A stretch of DNA of 64,000 nt from Hymenobacter psychrotolerans DSM 18569 (GTDB taxonomy: Bacteria; Bacteroidota; Bacteroidia; Cytophagales; Hymenobacteraceae): assembly GCF_900142395.1 (NCBI RefSeq), contig NZ_FRAS01000001.1, positions 62,001 to 126,000 of the forward strand, written 5' to 3'. Below, piece after piece: positions 1-8,818 of this stretch. The notes under the pieces are model-generated. The model had not been told where the DNA came from. It was given only the letters and a program-made list of their open reading frames with translations, and ran no database searches. Made by a program: the position numbers and the translations under genes. The stretch's first letter is position 1, and every line of letters begins with the position of its first letter.

Positions 1-1647
1 AACACCACAGAGAAGCTCAAGAACTACCACCGCGTCGATAGCAAAGCCATTGCGCGCATGGTTTCCGACCTGCTCAAGATTGCGCTGCCGCAGGTGCAGG
101 AAACCCTTTCCGATGACTTGGTGCGGCAATACGGGCTGATGGACAAAGCCACCGCCTACCAGCAGATCCACTTTCCGCAAAGCACCGAATTGCTACAGGC
201 AGCGCGGTTTCGGCTCAAGTTTGAAGAGCTGTTCTACGTGCAGCTCAAGCTGCTGCGCCAGCGCGACCAGCGCAAGGTGGAGTTGGCCGGCCAGATATTC
301 AAGGAAGTGCCTTCGCTGGTGCACTTCTATAAAAACGTAATGCCCTTCGACCTGACCGGGGCCCAGAAGCGTGTTATCCACGACATCTACAAGGATTTTT
401 GCTCCGGCAAGCAGATGAACCGGCTGCTGCAGGGCGACGTAGGCTCGGGCAAAACAATCGTGGCCTTCATCAGCATGCTGATGGCGGCCGACAACGGTGC
501 GCAAAGCTGCCTGATGGCGCCCACCGAAATCCTGGCCGACCAGCACTACGTGGGCCTTAAACAATACGCCGATCTGCTGGGCCTGAAAATCGGGAAGCTG
601 ACGGGCAGTACCCGTACTGCCGAGCGGCGCGTACTGCACGAGCAGCTGCGCTCCGGCGAAATGCACATGCTGGTGGGCACCCATGCGCTGCTCGAAGACG
701 TGGTGCAGTTCCGCAACCTGGGCCTCACCATCATGGACGAGCAGCACCGGTTTGGCGTGGCGCAACGCTCTAAGCTCTGGCAGAAAAACCCCCACGTGAT
801 ACCGCACGTGCTGGTGATGACGGCCACACCCATTCCGCGTACGCTGGCCATGACGCTGTACGGCGACCTGGACGTGTCCGTAATTGACGAGTTGCCGGCG
901 GGGCGTAAGCCCATCGTAACGGTACACCGCTTCGACTCGAACCGCCTGAAGGTATTCGGCTTTCTGCGCGACCAGATCAACCTGGGCCGGCAAGTGTACA
1001 TCGTGTACCCGCTGATTGAGGAGAGCGAGGCTATGGCCGACTACAAGGACCTCATGGACGGCTACGAAAGCATAGCGCGGGCCTTCCCGGAGTTTCAGAT
1101 CAGCATTGTGCACGGGCGCATGTCGGCGGCGGAGAAAGATGCCGAGATGCAGCGCTTCGTGGAGCGCAAAACCCAGATTATGGTGGCTACCACCGTAATT
1201 GAGGTAGGCGTGAACGTGCCCAACGCGTCCGTAATGGTGATTGAAAGCACCGAGCGGTTTGGCCTCTCGCAGCTGCACCAGCTGCGCGGCCGCGTGGGCC
1301 GGGGCGCCGAGCAGAGCTACTGCATCCTGATGAGCGGCTACAAGCTGAGCAAGGATTCGCGCACGCGCATCGAGACGATGGTGCGCACCAACAACGGCTT
1401 CGAAATTGCCGACATCGACCTGAAGCTGCGCGGCCCCGGCGACCTGATGGGCACCCAGCAGAGCGGCGTGCTGGACCTGCTCATTGCCGATCTGGCCAAG
1501 GACGGCCGAATCCTGACGGAAAGCCGCGCCGCCGCGCAAGCCCTGCTCAACGATGACCCTGGCCTGGCCAAACCAGACAACCAGCCAATTCGGCGGCACA
1601 TCGAGAGCCTGCCGGCCACGGCTGTCAACTGGAGCCGGATCAGCTAG
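1..1647 (+). CDS. recG: ATP-dependent DNA helicase RecG, 3' part (5' end outside window)
   Basis: This is the C-terminal 548 residues of RecG, the branch-migrating helicase that remodels stalled forks and Holliday junctions. The reading frame is open from base 1, so the N-terminal wedge region lies upstream of the window; this is not a truncation. Visible helicase motifs, in order, are Walker A GDVGSGKT near residue 147, the DEQH Walker B box, TATPIPRTLAMTLYGDLD (motif III region), and the motif V/VI region ESTERFGLSQLHQLRGRVGRG-like, split here as ESTERFG and QLRGRVGRG. These are diagnostic for RecG/Mfd-type SF2 helicases, and the absence of an Mfd N-terminus pattern plus the RecG tail (GPGDLMGTQQSG) favours RecG. 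It converges on the small minus-strand gene that follows. Confidence 0.96.
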   Translation, partial: NTTEKLKNYHRVDSKAIARMVSDLLKIALPQVQETLSDDLVRQYGLMDKATAYQQIHFPQSTELLQAARFRLKFEELFYVQLKLLRQRDQRKVELAGQIFKEVPSLVHFYKNVMPFDLTGAQKRVIHDIYKDFCSGKQMNRLLQGDVGSGKTIVAFISMLMAADNGAQSCLMAPTEILADQHYVGLKQYADLLGLKIGKLTGSTRTAERRVLHEQLRSGEMHMLVGTHALLEDVVQFRNLGLTIMDEQHRFGVAQRSKLWQKNPHVIPHVLVMTATPIPRTLAMTLYGDLDVSVIDELPAGRKPIVTVHRFDSNRLKVFGFLRDQINLGRQVYIVYPLIEESEAMADYKDLMDGYESIARAFPEFQISIVHGRMSAAEKDAEMQRFVERKTQIMVATTVIEVGVNVPNASVMVIESTERFGLSQLHQLRGRVGRGAEQSYCILMSGYKLSKDSRTRIETMVRTNNGFEIADIDLKLRGPGDLMGTQQSGVLDLLIADLAKDGRILTESRAAAQALLNDDPGLAKPDNQPIRRHIESLPATAVNWSRIS

Positions 1648-1680
1648 CACCCAGCCAGCAGTTGCTGCAGACTGGGCATA

Positions 1681-1706
1681 AAAAAAGCAACCCTCTACGG
1701 TTGCTT
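1681..1706 (-). terminator. Intrinsic terminator
   Basis: An 8-bp perfect stem (1685-1692 with 1699-1706, 6-nt loop) is flanked on its left by a run of A, which is a U-tract when read on the minus strand. It lies just past the stop of the small minus-strand gene and so probably ends that transcript; it may also stop recG. Confidence 0.75.
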
Positions 1707-1714
1707 ACCGGAAA

Positions 1715-1948
1715 CTATTGAAAGCTGGTCGCCGAATTGCCGACTGGCTCCGTGGCACGCCACTGGAAATCCCCCGCCGGGGCGCCGGACTGGACGTTGA
1801 GATGCTGCAGCAGCGACACCGGCTGCACAGGAGTCAGCTGCACCGAGCGCACGGCCTTGGCCATGTCGGAGAATCCGGTTGGCTCCTTGGCAACCTTACC
1901 AATGATGATGAGAGCGAAAAGAAGAATGAAGCGAAGTAAAGATTTCAT
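1715..1948 (-). CDS. Small membrane-anchored or secreted protein of unknown function
   Basis: I do not recognise this 77-residue protein. From the ATG at 1948 it begins MKSLLRFILLFALIIIGKVA, a basic start followed by a strong hydrophobic segment, so it is either a single-pass membrane anchor or an uncleaved signal sequence. The rest is short and polar. A longer frame opens 41 codons upstream, but a TAnnTTTG promoter match (minus strand, 1991-1998) falls inside that extension and supports the ATG at 1948. It is followed closely by an intrinsic terminator, so it appears to be a single-gene transcript. The coding call rests on the promoter-start-terminator arrangement rather than on homology. 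Confidence 0.55.
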   Translation of the reverse strand: MKSLLRFILLFALIIIGKVAKEPTGFSDMAKAVRSVQLTPVQPVSLLQHLNVQSGAPAGDFQWRATEPVGNSATSFQ

Positions 1949-2359
1949 ATTGAGTAGGTAATTGCCCCGTCTTGCGAAAGCGCGGCGGAACAAAGTTAAG
2001 GCCAATTTTCTCCTCGTCGGCATATTTTTGTGAGTCAGGAAAATGCCTCGGGCGACAAAACCCTTGTTCAATGCTTCTGGCTGCGAAAACCACCCTTTGC
2101 TGATGCAGCAATTAAATCAGGCAGCAAGCTTCACTTCAGTGAAAGAAGGTCTTTCGAGCTACTTTCTGCTGGTAAAGTAAACGCAGAGCGGGCACGAAAG
2201 TGGTAATCCCTGCATTATGGAAGCATGAACAAATCGTTACCTGCCGACCGTTTGCCTGGGAGGTTGCGGGGCGTGTACGGCAAGCGCGCGGAGTTGGATA
2301 CCTTTGGAGAATACATTTTTTTGGTTTTCGTCCATTCTTTCACCTAATCCACTTTAGCC
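1949..2359. promoter_or_regulatory. Divergent intergenic region with two promoter -7 matches
   Basis: This 411-base gap separates two divergent genes. It contains TAACTTTG on the minus strand (1991-1998), about 43 bases before the small gene, and TACCTTTG on the plus strand (2299-2306), about 54 bases before the secreted-protein gene. Both match the Bacteroidota -7 consensus TAnnTTTG; I see no well-spaced TTG -33 element for either. Nothing else recognisable, such as a reading frame or RNA, is apparent between about 2010 and 2290. Confidence 0.55.
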
Positions 2360-3811
2360 GTGCGTTTTAAGTATTTGCTGGCTGCCGGCTCTCTGGCCTG
2401 TGGTCTTTTGCTCACCCCGGTTAGCACTTGGGCTCAAAAAGTAAAGTCAGCTGCGTTCAGCTATATCCCGGAGCAGTCGGATGACCGCTACAACCAGCGG
2501 GTGCCCCGCAAAACCCTGACATTGCCCAACGGCGGCTTTCTGATTCTGGCTCACAAATCGGCCACAGAATACGCCGTAGAGCGCTACGACGCCGACCTGA
2601 AGCGCCAATGGACGGCGGCTCTGCCTCTCACTGCCGAGCAGGCAATTGATGGATTTGCCAGCAGCAATGGCCAGGCCCTTGTGGTAATTTATCAGAAAAA
2701 TGGCGCCTCCCAGACGCTGTCGGCGCAGGCCGTGGACCTCAGCAATGGGCAAAAAGCGCCGCTGAAGAAGCTGGTGGAAGCCGGCACCCGCGACCGGCGC
2801 CCCGGCGTGGCCTTCTCGCCCGATGGCAGTAAGCTGGTGGCCTGGCGCTACCTCACCCGCGACGTGCAGATCCGGTCCATCAGCGCCAGCGTGTTTGATG
2901 AAAAGCTCACCAAACTCAAGGACCGGTCCTACGATTTCAGCGACCAGGGCGCTTTTTTCTCCACCACGCTGCACGTCGGCAACGACGGCACGCAGTACGT
3001 GACGCTGGTGAGCGACGAAATGAAGAAGCTCACGGTTCGGCGCTACCTCAATACCAGCAACGACATCAAAGTAATGTCGGTGGCGGTGGGTGGTGTGTTT
3101 GGGGGCAAAGTGGTGAACGTGTTCGACTCGCGCTTCGCTCTGCAGCCCGATAACACGTTATATGCCGCCGCTATTTGCAACGAACGGGAATCAGGGCTAT
3201 ACCATAGCCTGAAGGTGGTCAAGTTTGACTTCTCAGGCGAAGGCGACATGAAGTTTGCGCCCGAGTTCCGGTTCACGCCCGAATACCTCGCTGAAACCAA
3301 CAAGGCCAGCGGCGCTGCCGCCAAACGCCTCGAAGACGTATATCTCACTGACCTGCTGCTGACTGAGGAAAAACAGCTGGTAGTAGTAGCCGAGAAGAAA
3401 TACGAAGAAGGCGGCGACAACTCGCCCGGCCACACCCGCGAACTGCACTTGTTCGGCTACAATGAGTTTCAGTCGCCCACCTGGCACAGCATCATCGGCA
3501 AAGACCAGGTAGCTCCGGCCGCCGAGGGGTTCAGCAGCATCGGTTACCGGGCCGCGGTGTTTGGGCAGGATATTCAGTTTGTGACCTGGGAGAAAATCAA
3601 GAACAAGTCAGATTTGTACTTGCGCCGCGTGAATGCCCAGACGGGCGTGGTGCAGGAGCCCAAGGCCTTAGGCCTGAATGTAGCCGCTGACCAGAACCCT
3701 TCTTACGTGAAGGACTTCACGGCCTGGCTGGATGCCAAAACGCTTATCGGCGTTAGCCGGCCCAATAAAAAGTCGGCAGCTCTTATGCTGAACAAAATCG
3801 TGGTGAAATAA
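2360..3811 (+). CDS. Secreted protein of unknown function
   Basis: The 483-residue product starts at a GTG and opens with a clear signal peptide: a basic MRFKYL, a hydrophobic core, and a likely cleavage after WAQ near residue 26. I do not recognise a named family with certainty. The mature part reads as repeated short beta-rich blocks with motifs such as LPNGGFLILAHKS, SPDGSKLVAWRYL and NDGTQYVTLVSDE spaced roughly every 50 residues, which is the look of a beta-propeller. No catalytic residues stand out. A periplasmic or outer-surface location is inferred from the signal peptide. It is transcribed alone, from a candidate TACCTTTG promoter at 2299, and ends at a strong bidirectional terminator. 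Confidence 0.85.
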   Translation: MRFKYLLAAGSLACGLLLTPVSTWAQKVKSAAFSYIPEQSDDRYNQRVPRKTLTLPNGGFLILAHKSATEYAVERYDADLKRQWTAALPLTAEQAIDGFASSNGQALVVIYQKNGASQTLSAQAVDLSNGQKAPLKKLVEAGTRDRRPGVAFSPDGSKLVAWRYLTRDVQIRSISASVFDEKLTKLKDRSYDFSDQGAFFSTTLHVGNDGTQYVTLVSDEMKKLTVRRYLNTSNDIKVMSVAVGGVFGGKVVNVFDSRFALQPDNTLYAAAICNERESGLYHSLKVVKFDFSGEGDMKFAPEFRFTPEYLAETNKASGAAAKRLEDVYLTDLLLTEEKQLVVVAEKKYEEGGDNSPGHTRELHLFGYNEFQSPTWHSIIGKDQVAPAAEGFSSIGYRAAVFGQDIQFVTWEKIKNKSDLYLRRVNAQTGVVQEPKALGLNVAADQNPSYVKDFTAWLDAKTLIGVSRPNKKSAALMLNKIVVK

Positions 3812-3848
3812 CGGCTGCCAGCCGCTCAACTGTCTGCTCATCGAAAGC

Positions 3849-3883
3849 AAAGAGGCCGCTTCCGGAATGGAAGCGGCCTCTTT
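3849..3883. terminator. Bidirectional intrinsic terminator
   Basis: A 15-bp perfect stem (3849-3863 with 3869-3883, 5-nt loop) carries A and T runs at its two ends. It sits between two convergent genes and can end transcription from both sides. Confidence 0.85.
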
Positions 3884-3903
3884 GCCGGTTATAAGCCGAA
3901 TTG

Positions 3904-5328
3904 TTACGGAAAGATGCCGAGCGACTGATAGCTCACGCCAATCTTCTCAATAGCGCTGTAAAAGGCCGCTGTGCGCATATCCGTGATGCCCTCCACCTCA
4001 TCCATCACCTTGCGGATGGACTGGTACGCGGTAATCATGGTGTCCTCCAGGCCGGAGCGCACTAGGTCGATTTCGTCGGCACCGTGCACGATTTGCTGGC
4101 GTTCTTCGGGCGTGATGGTTTTGCCGGTCGTCCGCTCGATGGTGGCTACCAGGCGGCGCATGGCTCCTTCCTCGGCCCGCTTGCCCATCCGGCCGAAGCG
4201 CACGTTGGAAAGGTTTTTCAGCCACTCGAAGTACGATACCGTTACGCCGCCGGCGTTCAGGTACAGGTCGGGCAGGATGATGATGCCTTTCTCCAGCAGG
4301 ATCTTCTCGGCCCCTTGGGTAGTCGGCCCATTCGCGCCCTCGGCAATGATTTTTGCCTTGATCTTGGCCGCGTTGCCTTCATGAATCTGGTTTTCCAGCG
4401 CGGCCGGAATCAGCACGTCGCACTCGTATTCCAGCAAGTCCAAGGACTCGGCAATGTCTTTCGCGCCGGGGAAACCCAGGATAGAGCCGGTTTCCTGGCG
4501 GTGCTTGAACACGGCTTCTACATCTAGGCCAGTCTCGCTGTAGATGCCGCCCTCGCGCTCCGCAATGCCGGTAATCAGGGCGCCATCCTGCTGGCAGAAA
4601 TGCGCCGCGTAGTAGCCTACGTTGCCCAAACCCTGCACAATGATGCGTTTACCAGCCACGCCGCTGCTCAGGCCTACTTTTTTCAGCATGGGCTCGTCCA
4701 GCAGCAGCTCGCGCAAGCCATAGAATACGCCTAGGCCAGTTGCCTCGGTCCGGCCCCGGATGCCGCCCTGGCCTACGGGCTTGCCGGTTACGCAGCCTAA
4801 GGCGCTGGTGTCGCCGTACTTGAAGGTCATGTAGGTATCAGCAATCCAGGCCATTTCGCGGCCGCTGGTACCGTAATCAGGTGCGGGCACGTCCATGCCG
4901 GGGCCGATGAGGTTCTTCTTGATCAGCTCCGTGGCGTAGCGGCGCGTCACGCGCTCCAGCACATTTACCGGGGTAGTGCGCGGGTTGATTTTTACACCAC
5001 CTTTCGCGCCGCCGAAGGGCACATCTACCAGGGCACACTTAAAGGTCATGAGGGTGGCCAGGGCCATTACCTCCTCCTCATCTACATACACGCTGTAGCG
5101 GATACCGCCTTTGCTGGGCAGCTTGTGGTGGCTGTGCTGCACCCGGATGCCTTCAAATACCTGCACGTGGCCATCGACCTCAACTGGGAAGTTGACCTTA
5201 TAGATGCTGTTGCACGCCCGGATCTGGGCGAGGATGCCGGGGTCGAGCTTCGAGAAGCTGGCCGCGTGGTCGTAGAACCGCAGTACGCTTTCGTAAAAGT
5301 CCTTACCCTGTACCTGTTCGTTGGCCAT
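3904..5328 (-). CDS. gdhA: Glu/Leu/Phe/Val-family glutamate dehydrogenase
   Basis: This 474-residue enzyme interconverts glutamate and 2-oxoglutarate plus ammonia in the cytoplasm. The N-terminal domain has the family signature around the catalytic lysine, VPFGGAKGG (Lys109), preceded by the substrate-binding KGGIRY stretch near residue 73. The Rossmann fold for the nicotinamide cofactor shows VQGLGNVG near residue 231, and the typical GPTT and [10 protein letters not shown] motifs follow. Length is slightly above the usual 420-450 residues because of an N-terminal extension. It is flanked by terminators on both sides and so is likely monocistronic. Cofactor preference (NAD or NADP) cannot be settled by eye. 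Confidence 0.95.
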   Translation of the reverse strand: MANEQVQGKDFYESVLRFYDHAASFSKLDPGILAQIRACNSIYKVNFPVEVDGHVQVFEGIRVQHSHHKLPSKGGIRYSVYVDEEEVMALATLMTFKCALVDVPFGGAKGGVKINPRTTPVNVLERVTRRYATELIKKNLIGPGMDVPAPDYGTSGREMAWIADTYMTFKYGDTSALGCVTGKPVGQGGIRGRTEATGLGVFYGLRELLLDEPMLKKVGLSSGVAGKRIIVQGLGNVGYYAAHFCQQDGALITGIAEREGGIYSETGLDVEAVFKHRQETGSILGFPGAKDIAESLDLLEYECDVLIPAALENQIHEGNAAKIKAKIIAEGANGPTTQGAEKILLEKGIIILPDLYLNAGGVTVSYFEWLKNLSNVRFGRMGKRAEEGAMRRLVATIERTTGKTITPEERQQIVHGADEIDLVRSGLEDTMITAYQSIRKVMDEVEGITDMRTAAFYSAIEKIGVSYQSLGIFP

Positions 5329-5393
5329 ATGTAGTGGGAGTTGAAGGTGGAGTATCTACCTGCAAACGCATAGCCCGACAATCCGTTGTGCCG

Positions 5394-5432
5394 AAAAAAA
5401 GCAAAGCCGCCCCTGAAAACAGGAGCGGCTTT
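5394..5432 (-). terminator. Intrinsic terminator of the acyl-CoA dehydrogenase gene
   Basis: A 13-bp stem with one mismatch (5403-5415 with 5420-5432, loop AAAA) is followed on the minus strand by a U-tract (A run 5394-5400). It lies 44 bases past the stop of the acyl-CoA dehydrogenase gene. Confidence 0.8.
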
Positions 5433-5475
5433 GGATATTAGCCCACACGGTCAGGGCGTGTGGCCTACAACTGTT

Positions 5476-7263
5476 CTAGTAAGCGTACTCGTTGGCGGCA
5501 ATCAGCACTTCGGCAATGCGACGACGGGCTTCCTTGGCGTTGTAGAGGTCGGCTTTGGTGAAGCGCTTGAGGCCCATAGCCAGCAGGCGCTGCTCGTCGC
5601 CTTCGGTCATGGTGCCGATGGCATCTTTGCCGAACTTGTTTACCTGGTCTACGGTGTCGTAGAGGTACACGCGGGCAATGTCGATTTGCGTCGAAACGGC
5701 CTCCTCGCCTTTCACACCGGCTTCTTTCTCCACGCGTAGCAGCACGCTTTCGGCGGTGTATACCTTGATGGCCATGTCGGCAATGTTCATCAGTACTTCC
5801 TGCTCTTTAGCGAGCGAGTTCATGTACTTCTGCACGGCCGTACCTGCTACCATCAGGATGGCTTTCTTCAGCTTGGCAATGGTCTTTTTCTCGGTAGCGA
5901 ACAGGCCAGTTTCTTCTTCCAGGTTGAAGTCCGGAATAGCCATCAGTTCCTGCTGCACGGCTTGGGCCGGGCCCATCAGGTCCAGCTCGCCTTTCATGGC
6001 CTTCTTCAGGATCATGTCGACGGCCAGCATGCGGTTGATTTCGTTGGTGCCTTCGAAGATGCGGTTGATGCGCGAATCCCGGTAAGCGCGGTCCATGGGG
6101 TAATCGGCCGAGAAGCCGTAGCCGCCGTACACCTGCACGCCCTCATCTACCACATAGTCAAGAACTTCCGATCCTTCTACTTTCAGGATAGCACACTCCA
6201 CGGCAAACTCGCGGGCGGCACCCAGCAGGGCCTCGTTGTGGCTCTGGCCTTTAGCCAGCAACTCCTGCTCCATGCGGGCAATGTCCATGCCGGCGCGGTA
6301 AATAGCCGATTCCACGGCGTAGATGCGCACAGCCTGCTGGGCCAGCTTGTACTTGATAGCACCGAACTTGCTGATGGGCAGCTTGAACTGCACCCGCTCG
6401 TTGGCGTATTTCACGCTCAGCGTAGCCGCCATTTTGGTAGCGCCCAGGCAAGCGGCAGCCAGCTTAATGCGGCCGATGTTCAGGATGTTGAAGGCAATCA
6501 GGTGGCCTTTGCCAATCTCGCCGAGTACCGCTGATTTCGGCACTTTGGCGTCAGAGAGGAATACCTGGCGGGTCGAAGAACCCTTGATGCCCATCTTGTG
6601 CTCCTCGTTGCCGAGGCTCAGGCCGGGCGTATTCTTCTCCACAATGAAGCCCGTAAACTTGTCGCCATCTACCTGCGCAAACACCACGAATACATCGGCG
6701 AAGCCGGCGTTGGTGATCCACATTTTCTGGCCGTTCAGCACGTAATGCTCGCCGTCTTCAGTCAGGATGGCTTTGGTTTTGGCGCCCAGAGCGTCGGAGC
6801 CGGAACCGGGCTCCGTGAGGCAGTAGGCACCCATCAGCTCACCGCTGGTCAGGCCAGGCAGGTACTTGGCCTTCTGCTCCTCGTTGCCGAAGTACAGAAT
6901 GGGCAGCATGGCAATACCGGTATGGGCCGCAAAAGCCACCGGGAACGAGTGGCCGCCACCAACGGCTTCGGTTACGCGCAGGGAGGTAGGGAAGTCCATG
7001 TCCAGCCCGCCGTACTGCTCCGGAATGCTCACCCCAAACAAGCCTAGCTCGCCCGATTTTTCCATCAGGTTTCGCATCAGGCCCTCTTCGTGGTTGTCGA
7101 GGCGCTCCACGAGGGGCATCACTTCTTTGTCCACGAAGTCCAGAGCGGTCTGGTGCATCATGTTCTGCTCCTCCGTAAAATCGGCGGGGGTGAATACGTC
7201 CTGCGCGGCGGTTTCTTTGATGATGAACTCGCCGCCTTTCACAAGCTTGTTGGTTACTTCCAT
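5476..7263 (-). CDS. Acyl-CoA dehydrogenase (long form, about 600 residues)
   Basis: This flavoprotein introduces the first double bond of fatty acyl-CoA in beta-oxidation. Using the ATG at 7263 it has 595 residues; an upstream in-frame extension lacks homology-like sequence and overlaps a promoter region. The acyl-CoA dehydrogenase core shows CLTEPGSGSDALG (FAD/substrate loop), NGQKMWITNAG and, near residue 390, the signature RINRIFEGTNEINR with the catalytic-base glutamate. A C-terminal extension of roughly 170 residues beyond the usual 380-residue core resembles the VLCAD-like long form found in Bacteroidota. A 14-base element shared with the marR promoter lies 120 bases upstream, suggesting MarR control. 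Confidence 0.95.
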   Translation of the reverse strand: MEVTNKLVKGGEFIIKETAAQDVFTPADFTEEQNMMHQTALDFVDKEVMPLVERLDNHEEGLMRNLMEKSGELGLFGVSIPEQYGGLDMDFPTSLRVTEAVGGGHSFPVAFAAHTGIAMLPILYFGNEEQKAKYLPGLTSGELMGAYCLTEPGSGSDALGAKTKAILTEDGEHYVLNGQKMWITNAGFADVFVVFAQVDGDKFTGFIVEKNTPGLSLGNEEHKMGIKGSSTRQVFLSDAKVPKSAVLGEIGKGHLIAFNILNIGRIKLAAACLGATKMAATLSVKYANERVQFKLPISKFGAIKYKLAQQAVRIYAVESAIYRAGMDIARMEQELLAKGQSHNEALLGAAREFAVECAILKVEGSEVLDYVVDEGVQVYGGYGFSADYPMDRAYRDSRINRIFEGTNEINRMLAVDMILKKAMKGELDLMGPAQAVQQELMAIPDFNLEEETGLFATEKKTIAKLKKAILMVAGTAVQKYMNSLAKEQEVLMNIADMAIKVYTAESVLLRVEKEAGVKGEEAVSTQIDIARVYLYDTVDQVNKFGKDAIGTMTEGDEQRLLAMGLKRFTKADLYNAKEARRRIAEVLIAANEYAY

Positions 7264-7382
7264 GACCGGGTGAGATGTTGGGGTTGGAAAAATCGAAGTC
7301 AAAAAGGAAAGGAGATGCTCGGCATACCTACTATCAGGCCAGCACAAGCCCCTCCTATGTGGGATACCGAAAGATAACAAAT

Positions 7383-7396
7383 TATGTTATGCTTGC
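7383..7396. promoter_or_regulatory. Candidate MarR operator upstream of the acyl-CoA dehydrogenase gene
   Basis: The 14-mer TATGTTATGCTTGC occurs here and again, identically, upstream of marR (12294-12307). It lies beside ATAAC/GTTAT arms (7374-7378 and 7386-7390) and partly overlaps a near-consensus -7 element on the minus strand (ATAATTTG, plus-strand 7378-7385). The position over a promoter of a beta-oxidation gene fits a repressor site. Binding by MarR is inference from the shared sequence. Confidence 0.5.
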
Positions 7397-7408
7397 CGAG
7401 TACTTTCT

Positions 7409-7437
7409 AAAAAAGAAACCCCACGGGTCGGGGCTTC
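7409..7437 (-). terminator. Intrinsic terminator downstream of thiolase
   Basis: An 8-bp stem (7415-7422 with 7430-7437) that includes one G-U pair on the minus-strand RNA is followed by a U-tract (A run 7409-7414). It separates the thiolase transcript from the acyl-CoA dehydrogenase gene, which must therefore have its own promoter. Confidence 0.7.
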
Positions 7438-7593
7438 TAATCATATTAGGCAGAACCGCTTACGTAAGTATCTGGTTCTGAAAACGGAGCCCATCCGGTG
7501 GTCGGTGTCGTAGGCCAGTTGAGTTTTCCGTTGGATAAACGCTGCCACGCTTTCCGGCGGCGTACGCCACCGACCTCCGAATACGCTACCGCA

Positions 7594-8772
7594 TTACTTC
7601 AGCAACTCGTAGATGCCGGCTACGCCCTGGCCGCCGCCTACGCAGGCGGTTACCATGCCGTATTTCTGGCCCCGCGCACGCAGCTCGTGGAAAAGCTGAA
7701 TGCTGAGCTTGGCGCCCGAGCAGCCCAGCGGGTGGCCTAGCGCAATGGCGCCGCCGTTCACGTTCAGCTTGCTCTCGTCAATATCCAGCTCACGCACAAT
7801 GGCAATCGACTGGGAAGCGAAGGCCTCGTTCAGCTCAATCAGGTCGATGTCCTGGAGCTTCATGCCGGCCTGGCGTAGCGCCTTCGGAATGGCCTTGATG
7901 GGGCCCATACCCATGATGCGCGGGTCGATGCCTTCGGTGGCATAGGTAATCATGCGGGCAATAGGCTCCAGGTTCAGCTCCTTCACCATGCGCTCCGACA
8001 TCACAAGCACGAAAGCCGCGCCATCAGAAGTCTGGGACGAGTTACCGGCCGTAACCGAACCGTTAGCAGCAAACACCGGACGCAGCTTGGCCAGGGCCTC
8101 AATGGAGGTATCAGCACGCGGGCCTTCGTCGGTATCGACTACGTAGGAGCGGTTTTTCTTCTTGCCGGTAGCCTGGTCGAGGTAGGTTTCCTCTACCGTG
8201 ATGGGCACAATCTGCTCCTTGAACTTGCCTTCCTGAATGGCTTTGATGGCCTTCTGGTGCGAGTTGTAAGCAAACTGGTCCTGGTCCTCGCGCGACACTT
8301 TGTAGTCCTGCGCTACGGCTTCGGCGGTGAGCCCCATGCCGAGGTAGTAGTCGGGGTGCTGCTGGGCGAGTTTGTAGTTGGGCACTGTTTTCCAACCTAC
8401 AGTAGGCACCATGCTCATGCTCTCGGTGCCACCGGCCACGATGCAGTCGGCCATGCCGGCCGTGATTTTGCTGGCGGCCATAGCAATGGTTTCCACGCCG
8501 GAACCGCAGTAGCGGTTCACAATGAGGCCCGATACGTTCATGGGCAGCGCCAGCAGCGAAATCAGGCGGCCCATTTGCAGGCCTTGCTCCGCTTCCGGTA
8601 CCGCATTGCCTACCATCACGTCGTCGATGCGTGTGGGGTCGAGGGCAGGCACGGAGGCTACCAGGTGCTTGATGACGTCGGCGGCGAGGTCATCGGGGCG
8701 GGTGAAGCGGAAACCGCCGCGGGTGGCTTTGCCAACGGCCGTGCGGTAACCAGCTACGATATATGCGTTCAT
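7594..8772 (-). CDS. fadA: Acetyl-CoA C-acyltransferase (3-ketoacyl-CoA thiolase)
   Basis: The 392-residue thiolase cleaves 3-ketoacyl-CoA with CoA, the last step of each beta-oxidation round. The nucleophilic cysteine is Cys89 in NRYCGSG, the GHPLG histidine loop (GGAIALGHPLGCSGAK) is present, and the acid/base cysteine lies in TACVGGGQG near the C-terminus. All thiolase signatures are intact and the length is standard. On the minus strand it follows the hydroxyacyl-CoA dehydrogenase/hydratase gene, with a four-helix-bundle gene inserted between them, and it is followed by a terminator. FadA function is favoured over a biosynthetic acetoacetyl-CoA thiolase because of these neighbours. Confidence 0.94.
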   Translation of the reverse strand: MNAYIVAGYRTAVGKATRGGFRFTRPDDLAADVIKHLVASVPALDPTRIDDVMVGNAVPEAEQGLQMGRLISLLALPMNVSGLIVNRYCGSGVETIAMAASKITAGMADCIVAGGTESMSMVPTVGWKTVPNYKLAQQHPDYYLGMGLTAEAVAQDYKVSREDQDQFAYNSHQKAIKAIQEGKFKEQIVPITVEETYLDQATGKKKNRSYVVDTDEGPRADTSIEALAKLRPVFAANGSVTAGNSSQTSDGAAFVLVMSERMVKELNLEPIARMITYATEGIDPRIMGMGPIKAIPKALRQAGMKLQDIDLIELNEAFASQSIAIVRELDIDESKLNVNGGAIALGHPLGCSGAKLSIQLFHELRARGQKYGMVTACVGGGQGVAGIYELLK

Positions 8773-8818
8773 GTTTTTAGAAGTTAGAGGTGAGAACGTA
8801 GAGCTTAGACTCTGGTGG

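Larger units (their letters stand above)
7264..7593. other. Intergenic region between thiolase and acyl-CoA dehydrogenase
   Basis: This 330-base gap contains, from the thiolase side, a stretch able to form nested hairpins (CAGAACC at 7451-7457 with GGTTCTG at 7474-7480, enclosing the 10-base palindrome CTTACGTAAG at 7459-7468), then the terminator at 7409-7437, then the candidate MarR operator at 7383-7396, and finally an untranslated leader for the acyl-CoA dehydrogenase gene. No reading frame or RNA gene is supported here. Confidence 0.6.

Noticed and set aside
1..1647. recG considered truncated
   Set aside because: The frame is open from the first base, so the missing N-terminus is the window edge.
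193..1650. 485-codon open frame antisense to recG
   Set aside because: It is His/Val/Ala-rich shadow translation with no motif, opposite a certain helicase gene.
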